DNA of 41,418 nucleotides, taken from the IMG/VR virus record IMGVR_UViG_3300027840_000003, positions 1 through 41,418 of that record; one strand, 5' to 3'. Below are positions 1 through 8,056 of this stretch, piece by piece. Position 1 is the first letter of the stretch. Each line of letters starts with the position of its first letter. Made by a program: the position numbers and the translations under genes. The notes beneath the pieces were generated by a model. That model was given only the letters and a program-made list of their open reading frames with translations. It made no database searches and was not told the DNA's origin. Origin of the DNA: a virus.

Positions 1-492
1 TGTAGCGTCAAAAGCAGTAACTAGGGCAATCATGTCAGCATCATCGACAGCAGCACCACCAGCGACTGTTGAACCTACTGAGGCATAAAGTCCCATTAAG
101 TCAGCATCGATTTGGCGAGCTAGGCTTTCAGTCATTCTTTCGAAGAAAGCAGCCTTTAAGTCGTAGTTAGATTGAACTTTAGCAATGTCTTCAATAAGAA
201 CACCTACATAGTAGTGCTTGTCAATGTTGAATGAGATTGCAGTTCCATCTGGAGAGTCGAACGTAAGTTGCGTTGAAGCAGCTTTTGCACGAGCATCTAC
301 AGCAGCGACGAAAGGTACACGTAGTATATCTCCGCCACCAGCAACTAGACCTGAGCGGTCTTGTACTAATTTAGCGATTTGTAATTTTTTATCAAATGGT
401 TGTGCGATTTCTCGTGTCCAGACTTCCTGTATATATTGGGCGGTCTGAGCAATGGATTTCGTAACATTCGAAGCGGTTGTTGGAGCAGCCAT
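1..492 (-). CDS. Major capsid protein, N-terminal part (runs off left edge)
   Basis: The first 164 codons of a phage capsid protein, starting at ATG 492 after an AAAAAGGAAAA Shine-Dalgarno; the frame is open to base 1. The N-terminus (NVTKSIAQTAQYIQEVWTRE), followed by a GGGDILRVPF stretch and FNIDKHYYVGVLIEDIAKVQ, is the N-arm and E-loop region of HK97-fold coat proteins of the P22/podovirus 'capsid protein' type. RQIDADLMGLYASVG matches the spine-helix pattern of this family. It follows the scaffold gene, as usual in head modules. The missing C-terminus is probably the 70-residue segment at 41418-41206. Joined directly the two pieces give only 234 residues, short for this family (usually above 300), so some coding sequence is probably absent between the window ends. 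Confidence 0.85.
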   Translation of the reverse strand, partial: MAAPTTASNVTKSIAQTAQYIQEVWTREIAQPFDKKLQIAKLVQDRSGLVAGGGDILRVPFVAAVDARAKAASTQLTFDSPDGTAISFNIDKHYYVGVLIEDIAKVQSNYDLKAAFFERMTESLARQIDADLMGLYASVGSTVAGGAAVDDADMIALVTAFDAT

Positions 493-535
493 AATTGTTA
501 GTTTTCCTTTTTTATTTAATTGTTCTAGCTACACA

Positions 536-1300
536 TTATCGTCTGTTAGTAGCTAAACCAAGTTTCTTACCGTAAGCCTCTAGTTCTTCGTCACTCATAG
601 TCGAGACATCTTGGTCTAGATTTAATCGTTTAGATGAACTTCCGTCTGGTCGTAATCCTGTTGCAGCGGCTTGTTTGGCAACATTCTTCACAGACTTTTC
701 AATCTTTTGTCCAGCTATCTCGTTACCGAGTTCCCAAACGCTGTCTATAAACTCGTTGTATCTAATATTGTTATTGACTACTCTACCTGTTTCGGCATCG
801 TATCCTGACATATTTAGGTACCAACTGTTAAGTGCGTTTGATAGGGCTGGATTAAACTTCTCTTTGTTCTCTGGGTTAAGCTCTGGGTGTTTATCCATCA
901 CTTTAGGGGCATCTATTTCTAATCGGGTAGTAAATTGCAAAGACTTGGCTTCCTCTAGACCTCGTTGGTATCCTTGGTTGCCGTAATTTCGCCTGTCCTC
1001 GTCTAGTTTAGCTATAACGTCTGGGTCGGCATCTAATGTCTTACTATAGTCAAGTCCTTCTAAATCAAGTGGCTTGCTATCTGGTTTAGATTCACGCATC
1101 TTCTCTATCAGCTTCTGAATCCTTAGATTCTCTCGTCTGGAAGGTGGTCGTTCTTCAGCAGGTTCTTCCTCTTCAGGTACTTCAGGTGTCTCTGGTTCAG
1201 CTACCTCTTCAGGTGCTTCCTCTACTGGTTCCTGAACTTCCTCTACAGGTTGTTCTACCTCGTTATTAAGTTGCTCTTCTGGGATGACTTCTTCGTCCAT
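536..1300 (-). CDS. Probable capsid scaffolding protein
   Basis: 254 residues from ATG 1300; a GTG lies one codon earlier, and both follow AAAGGAG. The N-terminal 55 residues are almost entirely Glu/Pro/Val (acidic, disordered). The rest is charged and helical with few aromatics and ends in a basic tail (KLGLATNRR). Position (portal, small proteins, this, capsid), length, acidic N-terminus and basic C-terminus are those of podovirus scaffolding proteins, which nucleate the procapsid through a basic C-terminal capsid-binding segment. No catalytic motif is visible. Function is inferred from composition and synteny, not from a specific sequence signature. Confidence 0.7.
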   Translation of the reverse strand: MDEEVIPEEQLNNEVEQPVEEVQEPVEEAPEEVAEPETPEVPEEEEPAEERPPSRRENLRIQKLIEKMRESKPDSKPLDLEGLDYSKTLDADPDVIAKLDEDRRNYGNQGYQRGLEEAKSLQFTTRLEIDAPKVMDKHPELNPENKEKFNPALSNALNSWYLNMSGYDAETGRVVNNNIRYNEFIDSVWELGNEIAGQKIEKSVKNVAKQAAATGLRPDGSSSKRLNLDQDVSTMSDEELEAYGKKLGLATNRR

Positions 1301-1407
1301 CACTTCTCCTTTACAGCCCTCGTTCGCTTTCGCAGGTTCTTGGCGACACCTATATTTTTATTTATTGCAGCCCCCGTTTAACCACATCGGTAAAGGTCGG
1401 GCGACCC

Positions 1408-2001
1408 TCACGAAATGTCAGTACCTACCAACATTTCTCTGAGGATAACTATATCCAGTTTCATGTCTTTTTGCAAGCGGCTGTGTTTAGTGCGATTACA
1501 TATAGGATGAGTCAACTGTAGATTATCTAGACTATGTGTACCGTTTCTTGATAGAGGTATTATATGGTCTACTTCGAACTTAAACTCTATTGGTAATCCA
1601 CATATACCACATATACGACTATAATAATTATCTATCGCTCGTATATCAATGATGCTAAAATCTCTATTGTCATTTATTACGCTCTTACGCCTAAGTTGAC
1701 TTAACATTCTCTGATTCTCGTTATACACACGTTCGTGAGAAGAACGATATTTGATACCATAGGACCTGCACTTATCTGGATTATTTAATTTCCATATCCT
1801 ATTATTATTACGTTTACGTTCAGGGTTATTTTCTGACCACCTTTTATCTATTAAAGCCTTCTTAGACCTTTCGATTGGGTCATTACGCCTACGTTCATTA
1901 CGCCTATCTTCGTATAGTTTAACTTTTTCAGCATTCTTAATACGGTATTCTCTAGACCGTATCGCATTTTTAGATTTTGTGTTATTGTTATCTTGCGACA
2001 T
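1408..2001 (-). CDS. HNH endonuclease, free-standing homing type
   Basis: 197 residues. The N-terminal half is a very basic Arg/Lys/Asn-rich helical region (DNA-binding arm). The C-terminal third holds a classic HNH site: zinc-ligand pair CGICG, then FKFEVDHIIPLSRNGTHSLD (His-Ile-Ile core), and LQLTHPICNRTKHS with the last His/Asn. It sits alone between a small head gene and the scaffold gene, with about 100-bp flanks on the scaffold side, which looks like a mobile insertion in the head operon. Start ATG 2001 is preceded by GAAAGGTAAG. No intron boundaries are recognisable, so a free-standing homing endonuclease is the simplest reading. Confidence 0.85.
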   Translation of the reverse strand: MSQDNNNTKSKNAIRSREYRIKNAEKVKLYEDRRNERRRNDPIERSKKALIDKRWSENNPERKRNNNRIWKLNNPDKCRSYGIKYRSSHERVYNENQRMLSQLRRKSVINDNRDFSIIDIRAIDNYYSRICGICGLPIEFKFEVDHIIPLSRNGTHSLDNLQLTHPICNRTKHSRLQKDMKLDIVILREMLVGTDIS

Positions 2002-2055
2002 GGAAACTTACCTTTCTGTGTCGTTTTAAGTTGTTAGTCCTATAATAGCATAAAA

Positions 2056-2322
2056 CTAATTTTTGTATATATTCTTGAGGATTGGTAGACCTTTATCATC
2101 TGTTCCTACCATAATAGTATCAGTAGGAAGTAGTTGAACTAGTGGTCCATACTCTGTATCACAAATTAACTTGTTGCCGTCTTGGTGCCAATTACTAGGA
2201 TTGACAGGTTTTAAGTTCTCACTAACAGGGTGTTCCCAACTATCTTCTCCATGGGCATCAGAACTAGGAACTGGAATACCTACTCTATCGTAGAACTTCT
2301 GGTCTTTCTCACTTATTGGCAT
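2056..2322 (-). CDS. Small head-module protein, unknown function
   Basis: 88 residues from the ATG at 2322 (MPISEKDQKF), preceded by AGAGG; an upstream in-frame ATG at 2349 would overlap the previous gene by 41 bp and has no good ribosome site. The C-terminal half reads like a small beta domain (NKLICDTEYGPLVQLLPTDT, then GLPILKNI). It lies between the portal-associated 104-residue protein and the HNH insertion, so it is part of the head operon. I do not recognise the family; a role in capsid assembly is only suggested by place. Confidence 0.6.
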   Translation of the reverse strand: MPISEKDQKFYDRVGIPVPSSDAHGEDSWEHPVSENLKPVNPSNWHQDGNKLICDTEYGPLVQLLPTDTIMVGTDDKGLPILKNIYKN

Positions 2323-2623
2323 TTTCAACAGCCTCTCGTGCCTCTTCATAAGACATCAGGATAGCCTTAAACTCACCTATAATAGAGTTAGCAACTCTCC
2401 AGTCCTCAGCAGTAGGCTTACTCTGTGCCACCATCTCTCCGTTAGGAAGACAGGTCTGGTAAAAAGCAATCCTTGACTCTATGTGTTCTTTTAGTTTCTT
2501 AAACTCATTACTCTTTGAAAACTTAGCCATACTCTTTTCGGCTACTAAATCGTTCTCTTGAACTTGTGTCTGTGGTATATCAATACCGAAACTGTCACCA
2601 ATTACTGCGTTTTGCGGACCCAT
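2309..2623 (-). CDS. Portal-adjacent helical protein, unknown function
   Basis: 104 residues, start ATG 2623 after TAAGGAGAC, 10 bp downstream of the portal stop. The segment EFKKLKEHIESRIAFYQTCL followed by a conserved-looking Trp region (EDWRVANSIIGEFKAI) is the pattern of small helical proteins encoded right after the portal in many podoviruses. No enzymatic motif. It probably belongs to the capsid assembly set, but the exact role is unknown. Confidence 0.65.
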   Translation of the reverse strand: MGPQNAVIGDSFGIDIPQTQVQENDLVAEKSMAKFSKSNEFKKLKEHIESRIAFYQTCLPNGEMVAQSKPTAEDWRVANSIIGEFKAILMSYEEAREAVENANK

Positions 2624-2633
2624 ATTTGTCTCC

Positions 2634-4529
2634 TTATAGTTTATCTATTTCACTCGCAGCAGCACTAGCTAGGGGGTCTTTGAACATCTGACCGCCTACA
2701 AACTGTGGTTGTGGTGGTTGCTGTTGCATCATAGCCTGTTGCATCTGTGCCTCTTGCTGCGACTCTTGCATTTCCATATCAGCTTCTTGTTGTTGTTGTG
2801 CCTGTTGGGCTTGGAACTCTTGTGGGCTAGGTGCACCTTCGTTAACTCTGACGAACTTAGCAGCCCCAGGTATATCTGTTAAGGCACCGAACGATTTAGC
2901 AATCTCTTGAGGTTGGATGTCGTAGCGTTGGTCGTCTTTAAACATATTTTGGAACTTACCTAGGTTATTAATGTATCGTTCTAATTCGGCTAGTTGAGCA
3001 TCTTTATTAGTCTTAGTGGTTGAACCTGGTTTAATGTTAAATCGGTATTCAACACCCTTTAGGACTTCTGGTTTAATCGTTAATTTACCACCAGTTTCTG
3101 TCTGGTTCATCTCAAAGTTGCTGAATAGGTCAACAATATCAATCAATCCAGCGTCTTTAATAGCCTCAATATCCTTACTAAATAGAGCAACTGGAATATC
3201 CTCTGTGCCTACGTTTACCATCAAAGAATTAAATCCGTCTGTCAAATCTTCAATCGCACTTTCTAGGTATTGTCGCTCTTGTCCGTCTCGTGTAGCCTCT
3301 TTATTGTTATATAGGTCAATCGCAGCAGGAGTTTTACCCTGAGATGGGTTCAAAGTCTCTGCACCTGGCATAGATGCGTTCTGAGTGCCGAATAACGACA
3401 GTAATGAGCCAGTTAAGTTAGATTGAACTGCTTGGAAAGTTGACAAACCAGCGTTAGATGTTTCCATACGCCTAATTGAGCCTGGAATTGTCTCTAACAT
3501 CACCGCACCTTCTCTGTAATCTAGTGTATGTTTGACAACACCATTGGCATTGGCGATAATTGGTGGAATAAGGTTCATCTTAATACCCTTAAAGTAGAAG
3601 TTTATCAAGCCATCACGAGCAAACTGTAGTGGTTTAGCCCTTTGGAAGTCTCCAAGACCGTAGAATGAGTCAAATAGAGGCTGTGAATACTTAACAACGA
3701 ACGGAATACGTCCATTTTTGTGTGGATTCTTCAATTTTCGTATCTGGACACAGCTATGGTCAGGGGCAAATGAAATCCATTCACCATCTGGACCACTCTC
3801 GTAGCGAGTAGCAATACAAATACCCTTTTTCTTACCACTTAATGAGCGATTGCGGTCAACTAAAGTGTCTCGGTCATTGTCATTATCTGTAACTGTGTTC
3901 TCGGCAAGGTCAAGTAACTCTTTAATAGCTGGTCTATCCCAACCATCACCCTCAGTTTCGTTATCTATGATGTTTTCAAGGGCTTTTCGGTTTAACCAAG
4001 TAAGAGCAGTGACGTAGTCCATGTCTGAAATAGAGACTTTACCCTGTTGAGGGATAAGATTACGAGGATTCCATAACCAACAGTCAGGTCCAATATAACC
4101 AGTAGGAGAGATGTTCCAATCGTAGAACATAGGCATATAACCGTAGACACTTGAATATAACTGCCATAGGCGTAATTTAGTATCTAGTTTGTGTTGAGAG
4201 TTAGCATTTGGATAAATCCACTTCTGACGTAGAATGTCCATGAAAGCAGCTTTACCTTGGTCGGCTTTAGCAACTGATTCAGTCATACCTTCTGGTAGTT
4301 TACCTACAACTCGTGCAGCTCTCTCTATTGCTAGGGTAGCTGTATAAGAGTCAGTAATCTTACTACCACTAACAGAGTTAGAAACTGAGTCGTAAACCTG
4401 TCCAATAAGCATAGCCTCATATTCGTCAAAACTAGCGATGTAGTTATCATGAATATCTTTATCACTTAGGTAGTCTCTTTTGTATTCGTATTCGTAAGAC
4501 GATTTTTGCTTTTTTTGTTTATTTGGCAT
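2634..4529 (-). CDS. Portal protein (head-tail connector)
   Basis: 631 residues, start ATG 4529 after AAGGAAAC. Position immediately after the large terminase, size, and layout fit podovirus portal proteins, which form the dodecameric DNA gate at one capsid vertex. Visible traits are an aromatic-rich wing region (LWQLYSSVYGYMPMFYDWN), the NPHKNGRIPFVVKYSQPLFDSFYGLG motif region, a long helical stem region, and a very Gln/Met-rich tail (about residues 575-610, QQQQEADMEMQESQQEAQMQ) typical of the flexible portal C-terminus. The assignment rests on synteny and composition; no single diagnostic motif exists. Confidence 0.85.
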   Translation of the reverse strand: MPNKQKKQKSSYEYEYKRDYLSDKDIHDNYIASFDEYEAMLIGQVYDSVSNSVSGSKITDSYTATLAIERAARVVGKLPEGMTESVAKADQGKAAFMDILRQKWIYPNANSQHKLDTKLRLWQLYSSVYGYMPMFYDWNISPTGYIGPDCWLWNPRNLIPQQGKVSISDMDYVTALTWLNRKALENIIDNETEGDGWDRPAIKELLDLAENTVTDNDNDRDTLVDRNRSLSGKKKGICIATRYESGPDGEWISFAPDHSCVQIRKLKNPHKNGRIPFVVKYSQPLFDSFYGLGDFQRAKPLQFARDGLINFYFKGIKMNLIPPIIANANGVVKHTLDYREGAVMLETIPGSIRRMETSNAGLSTFQAVQSNLTGSLLSLFGTQNASMPGAETLNPSQGKTPAAIDLYNNKEATRDGQERQYLESAIEDLTDGFNSLMVNVGTEDIPVALFSKDIEAIKDAGLIDIVDLFSNFEMNQTETGGKLTIKPEVLKGVEYRFNIKPGSTTKTNKDAQLAELERYINNLGKFQNMFKDDQRYDIQPQEIAKSFGALTDIPGAAKFVRVNEGAPSPQEFQAQQAQQQQEADMEMQESQQEAQMQQAMMQQQPPQPQFVGGQMFKDPLASAAASEIDKL

Positions 4530-4567
4530 ATTTGTTTCCTTGTATTATGGTTTGATTATACAACATT

Positions 4568-5911
4568 TTATAGCCCATAACTATTAAGTTCCTTCAGCAT
4601 AGATGATGCAGGTAGTTTATCACCCTTTTCTAGACCATATTTGAGATGAAGAACTAGGTAACGAAGTGCGTCTGGTCCGTGGTCATCCTCTTTCATAGGA
4701 AGTTCACTAGGGTTCCTGTCAGCTTTTTCTTCTGGATACTTATAAGCTTCTATCTCTTTTATGAGATTTTTACAAACTGAACTAAAGAATATGGTTGGTT
4801 TAGGATTACCTACTAATTGAATACGAGGCTTTAACTTGCCCCTGATTAAATCTATACCGTGGATAATCGAATCACCTCGCTTAATAACTGGGGTAATAGG
4901 GAAGTCTCTAGCCATAGTCTCAATAGCGTCTTTAGCCTGAGAGTCACCTACCATTAAGACAAGTCGGTTCTCACCAATAGAGTTCTTGAAGCGTGGAATC
5001 AAGTCTTTTAATATCTCTTCTTTTCCGTAAACCTCATCTACTACATACCAGTTCTGGTCTTTATCAATACCTACTAATATAAAAGCTGTGGTGTGGTAGC
5101 CAAAGTCTATACCTGCGTAATAGGTAAGGTCCATCGGAATCTCACTAGGTTTAATAACATGAATATCTCGGTGGAACTGAGGATAGACTGCTCCTTGAAC
5201 TGACCTAAACTCTAACTCGTATTCCTGCATAAAAGTAGAGAGAGTGCCTTTTCTCTCTGAGTCTTTCTTAGCCCTGTCAATGTGCTCCTTAGAAACGTAG
5301 GGTGAGTCTCTCCAAGTAGCCTGTTGATAGAACCAATCTGGTTCTGCCTGTGCATCCATGTTTAAGTCATAGAAGTGGTTATAGCCCCTAGGCGTACCCA
5401 TGAATATAGCCCAACCATTAGTGGTGGTGAAGGTAGGTTCATAAACTGATGTCCAGTTATCGGGGGACTGGTCGGCATATTCGTCAAAAATCAAGCCTTG
5501 AAACTTCATACCACGATGACTATCGGCTTGGTCGGAACCCAGTAGTTTAATGCGACTTCTAGGTAAGGACTCATCATGATTAACGGTGACTTCTTTACCA
5601 CTAGGCAGTTTAATCTTAGTATCTTTAATATACTTCAACTCAATCTCTAGGTCTTGCTCGTTAGTCTTGTGGATTAACTCTTTAGGGATTAGGGGTATGT
5701 ATTGTTTCCAAACAACATCCTTAGCCTGTTTATAGGTCTTAAATGAGATACCGTACAGCCCCTGTTGTAGTAGAGCACTTATCCAAGTGTGATTAACCGA
5801 GAAGAAAGTCTTACCCGACTGACGCCCCCAAAACAGGACACCACGCTTAAAGCCGTCTTCCATGAAAGCAGCGTGGGCGAGTGCCTGTTTACGGTTCGCT
5901 ATGTATCCCAT
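4568..5911 (-). CDS. terL: Terminase large subunit (packaging ATPase-nuclease)
   Basis: 447 residues. The ATPase domain shows an atypical Walker A, GRQSGKT (about residues 29-35), and Walker B LIFDEYA (about 140-146), followed by the coupling motif region FMGTPRG. The C-terminal RNase H-like nuclease has GIDFGYH (first acidic residue), a middle Asp in VGDSQAKD, and the terminal EDDHGPDALRY Asp pair. The protein drives DNA into the prohead through the portal and cuts concatemers. It starts at ATG 5911, 2 bp after the stop of the upstream 253-residue gene, and is followed by the portal. All catalytic residues appear intact. Confidence 0.97.
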   Translation of the reverse strand: MGYIANRKQALAHAAFMEDGFKRGVLFWGRQSGKTFFSVNHTWISALLQQGLYGISFKTYKQAKDVVWKQYIPLIPKELIHKTNEQDLEIELKYIKDTKIKLPSGKEVTVNHDESLPRSRIKLLGSDQADSHRGMKFQGLIFDEYADQSPDNWTSVYEPTFTTTNGWAIFMGTPRGYNHFYDLNMDAQAEPDWFYQQATWRDSPYVSKEHIDRAKKDSERKGTLSTFMQEYELEFRSVQGAVYPQFHRDIHVIKPSEIPMDLTYYAGIDFGYHTTAFILVGIDKDQNWYVVDEVYGKEEILKDLIPRFKNSIGENRLVLMVGDSQAKDAIETMARDFPITPVIKRGDSIIHGIDLIRGKLKPRIQLVGNPKPTIFFSSVCKNLIKEIEAYKYPEEKADRNPSELPMKEDDHGPDALRYLVLHLKYGLEKGDKLPASSMLKELNSYGL

Positions 5912-5913
5912 TG

Positions 5914-6675
5914 TTACAACTTATTGTTTAGTTCTTCAAATGGTATTCTTGAGGCGTTCTCTGAACTTACTTCAAAGAAATCGACTAATCTATTACCGAT
6001 GGCTACTTGTTTACGAGCCTTATTATCTTGTGGTCGTGGAGGATAAAATCCACCCATTAACCAATCACGCATACGAATATATCGCATCTCGTTTAGGAAG
6101 TCTCGTTCATTAGCCTCATCTACTTCTATACCGTTGTCCCTAGCAACTACAAGAGCAGCTTCTGGGTCTTCGTGTAGGATTAGTTTAGACACAATATAAC
6201 GAGTGTTATTCTTGCTTCCGTCTTCATCTTCACCTATTAAATGAAGTGATAGAGTGAACTTAGGTTCACGCATATTCAATCCATCTAAAGTAGTATAAGT
6301 CGTTGAGCCAATCTCAAAGGCTAGTTCGTAGTTCTCTTTAAAGGCAAACTTCCTCAGCTTAGGTTCATCAGCCAATCTAGCACATGGGTCATCGTAGTTC
6401 TTGGGGTCAATGATATATCTATCTGTGCGACCAACTAACCGATTACCAGATACCTGTGTCTGTTGCTGAGGTTGGATAGCCTGTTTAATAAAGGCATCCT
6501 TAAGTTCCTCAATTTGTTTTTTGAGTACAGCTATGTCATCCATAGTTGATACTGTTTCTTTTGGTAGTTCAGGAACTGCGAGTTCTTCCTTAACTTCCTT
6601 CGCTGCTTTTTTTGCTGCGTGCATAGCCTTCATACGAGCTGATGCCGCATCTTTCTTAGCCTGTGTCATGACCAT
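5914..6675 (-). CDS. Conserved phage protein of unknown function
   Basis: 253 residues from ATG 6675, which has an excellent TTGGAGGGACCC ribosome site; a longer GTG-started version would run into the small gene upstream. Residues 1-35 are Lys/Ala/Met-rich and helical, followed by a short coiled-coil segment (DIAVLKKQIEELKDAFIK) and a Gln-rich linker. A mixed domain with YIIDPKNYDDPCARLADEP and RDWLMGGFYPPRPQ then follows. It lies directly before terL in the packaging operon. I do not recognise it; the coiled coil suggests oligomerisation. Confidence 0.6.
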   Translation of the reverse strand: MVMTQAKKDAASARMKAMHAAKKAAKEVKEELAVPELPKETVSTMDDIAVLKKQIEELKDAFIKQAIQPQQQTQVSGNRLVGRTDRYIIDPKNYDDPCARLADEPKLRKFAFKENYELAFEIGSTTYTTLDGLNMREPKFTLSLHLIGEDEDGSKNNTRYIVSKLILHEDPEAALVVARDNGIEVDEANERDFLNEMRYIRMRDWLMGGFYPPRPQDNKARKQVAIGNRLVDFFEVSSENASRIPFEELNNKL

Positions 6676-6737
6676 AAGGGTCCCTCCAATAAGTTTATAG
6701 TTTTTATTTGAGGTTTTTGTTTGAGTGGATAATACCA

Positions 6738-6872
6738 CTAAGCGGTTTCGCTGTCAAACCATCGTTGTCGTTGGACTAAACCTTTACCTGAGTGTTCAAA
6801 CCAAGTCTCACAATACATCTGGGCTTTTTCAACCCATTTAATCCTATGCTCACCTTCTAACCACTTACTCAT
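6738..6872 (-). CDS. 44-residue protein, unknown function
   Basis: ATG 6872 overlaps the TGA of the upstream Phd-like gene (ATGA), and GGAGAGGTGC precedes it, so it is very likely translated by coupling. The peptide is rich in Trp and charge (MSKWLEGEHRIKWVEKAQ at the start, four Trp in 44 residues) with no membrane segment. It ends before the 253-residue gene. Nothing in it identifies a function; its place between an antitoxin-like gene and packaging genes is the only clue. Confidence 0.6.
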   Translation of the reverse strand: MSKWLEGEHRIKWVEKAQMYCETWFEHSGKGLVQRQRWFDSETA

Positions 6873-7162
6873 GCACCTCTCCTTAACATACCTGAGTTCA
6901 TTAAATCCTCTAAGGATTGTTTACCTGTAGTAACGGGGGGCACATACCTACTAGGCTCAACCCATTCCTGGTCGTCTTCTATAATAGTAGTTTCCGCTTG
7001 CGGAACGAAGTTATTTTTTTGAACGGGGGTATCCTCAAAACTAGCCTTCACTTTGTAAATCTCGAAGAACTCGCTGCCTCTACGAATCCTAACTGGAGCA
7101 GACGTAGCTTTATCTAATATCTCTTTGGTTTTATGCTGTAAATCTCTTGTAATATATTCCAT
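6869..7162 (-). CDS. Phd/YefM-like small DNA-binding protein (antitoxin-like)
   Basis: 97 residues. The N-terminal 40 residues (SDLS-like ITRDLQHKTKEILDKATSAP, then VRIRRGSEFFEIYKV) follow the Phd/YefM antitoxin fold pattern: beta strand, helix, then two strands with an Arg-rich turn. The C-terminal half is acidic and probably disordered, as in antitoxins that wrap a toxin. Three 11-bp-spaced ACTACAA repeats abut the start codon, a good arrangement for autoregulation. No neighbour is a clear toxin; the coupled 44-residue gene is the only candidate partner. The protein could simply be a phage transcription regulator borrowed from this fold. Confidence 0.5.
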   Translation of the reverse strand: MEYITRDLQHKTKEILDKATSAPVRIRRGSEFFEIYKVKASFEDTPVQKNNFVPQAETTIIEDDQEWVEPSRYVPPVTTGKQSLEDLMNSGMLRRGA

Positions 7163-7191
7163 ACTACAATTGTACTACAAACGTACTACAA
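7163..7191. repeat. Three tandem 11-bp-spaced ACTACAA repeats (putative operator)
   Basis: On the plus strand ACTACAA occurs at 7163-7169, 7174-7180 and 7185-7191, exactly 11 bp apart (one helical turn), the last two inside a longer GTACTACAA unit. They touch the start codon (7160-7162) of the Phd-like gene. Helically phased direct repeats at a gene start are typical operators for a small DNA-binding protein, probably the one encoded next to them. Confidence 0.6.
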
Positions 7192-7447
7192 ATGCAATAT
7201 AGGGGCATGTTATTTGGTAAAATATGGACATCAGAAGATACTTCCACTTCGTTATATATATACTATAGACAGGGAGTAGCTACCAAGCCCAGAGTCGACG
7301 GGGGGTAGGTGTTCTTATCTTTTAAATGAGATACTTATCTTTTTGAGCCCTCCTCTTGTGACGCACAACATAGCTTGTAAGACATTAAGATAATAGCGTT
7401 GACATGGGTTGTAACTCATCTTTTGCTCTTGCGCCCCACACAGAGCC
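7192..7447. other. Intergenic region between terS and the Phd-like gene
   Basis: About 256 bp without a convincing gene. It is AT-rich around 7250-7270 (alternating TA run). A 34-codon minus-strand ORF (7419-7315) has no ribosome-binding site. It presumably holds the promoter of the Phd-like/terL transcription unit, but no hexamer pair is convincing apart from a weak TTGGTA-N18-TATATA on the minus strand near 7255-7285. Confidence 0.4.
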
Positions 7448-7861
7448 TTAGGACGCGTCTAACAGTGGTGAATCTGCTCCGCTTAAATCGATGTTTAAGG
7501 TGATAGCCTCACTCCTAACCTCTACTTGTTGGGTAGCCTTGCCGTGTACATGGTCAATTACGTTCCAGATGTTAGTGGTGGCTATCTTCTCGTTATCACT
7601 CTCTATTAAGGTCTCTACTCTCTGGACTGCTCGATTGGCTATAGTGGCTAGTTTACTCTTCTGGTTAGTGATTGCGTTGCTTATTTCATCATTTCTCATC
7701 AGTCTATTACCTTTAATATGTAAATAATGGTCTCTCTCTCCTCCGCCCTCAATAAGTTCAGGATAGGCTCGTCTCACCGCTTCTGTAGCGTTATCTGTCT
7801 TTATGTATTCATTTACAAACTTTTGTTTTGCTGGTGTTAGTTTAGATTTAGAGTATTTCAT
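7448..7861 (-). CDS. terS: Terminase small subunit
   Basis: 137 residues. KLTPAKQKFVNEYIKTDN followed by ATEAVRRAYPEL is the N-terminal helix-turn-helix signature of the Terminase_2 family. HIKGNRLMRNDEISNAITNQ and a helical oligomerisation segment follow; the tail is short. TerS binds the packaging site and loads TerL. It is the first gene of the leftward arm. The ATG at 7861 has no Shine-Dalgarno in the usual window, and a promoter-like TTGATA-N17-TACATT sits so close that the message could be leaderless. It is separated from terL by about 1.5 kb, which is unusual. Confidence 0.85.
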   Translation of the reverse strand: MKYSKSKLTPAKQKFVNEYIKTDNATEAVRRAYPELIEGGGERDHYLHIKGNRLMRNDEISNAITNQKSKLATIANRAVQRVETLIESDNEKIATTNIWNVIDHVHGKATQQVEVRSEAITLNIDLSGADSPLLDAS

Positions 7862-7869
7862 ATAGTAAT

Positions 7870-7898
7870 AATGTATAACAATTAGTATAAAATATCAA
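7870..7898 (-). promoter_or_regulatory. Candidate promoter for terS (leftward)
   Basis: Minus strand TTGATA (7898-7893), 17-bp spacer, TACATT (7875-7870). Five and four matches to the sigma70 hexamers. The predicted start falls within a few bases of the terS ATG, which would explain the missing ribosome site. Confidence 0.35.
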
Positions 7899-7958
7899 TC
7901 TTCACCTCCGCCCCACCGCCTTTATTGTTCTATATTTGTTCTAATCTGTATCTTAAAC

Positions 7959-7967
7959 TGTGGATAA
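7959..7967 (-). other. Perfect DnaA box in the divergent control region
   Basis: TGTGGATAA on the plus strand is the exact complement of the DnaA consensus TTATCCACA. It lies in the only divergent intergenic gap of the genome. With no phage polymerase gene seen, host DnaA/host replisome initiation here is plausible. One box alone is weak proof of an origin. Confidence 0.45.
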
Positions 7968-7992
7968 CTCTGAAAAATCTATGCTCATGTTA

Positions 7993-8021
7993 TTGACAAT
8001 ACTTATACGCTCATGTATTAT
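7993..8021 (+). promoter_or_regulatory. Early rightward promoter, sigma70 type
   Basis: TTGACA (7993-7998), 17-bp spacer, TATTAT (8016-8021). This is a near-perfect housekeeping promoter at the head of the rightward arm; transcription should begin near 8028 and produce a 170-nt leader before the first gene. Confidence 0.8.
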
Positions 8022-8056
8022 AAGAGTATCACAAGAGCAACAGCTCAAGTGGGCAA

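Noticed and set aside
1304-1407. Palindrome GGTCGCCCGACC between scaffold and HNH genes as a terminator
   Set aside because: The central two bases leave no room for a loop, and no T-run follows; likely chance or a cleavage-site relic.
7315-7419. 34-residue minus-strand ORF between terS and the Phd-like gene
   Set aside because: No ribosome site and no coupling to neighbours; kept only as a note in the intergenic entry.
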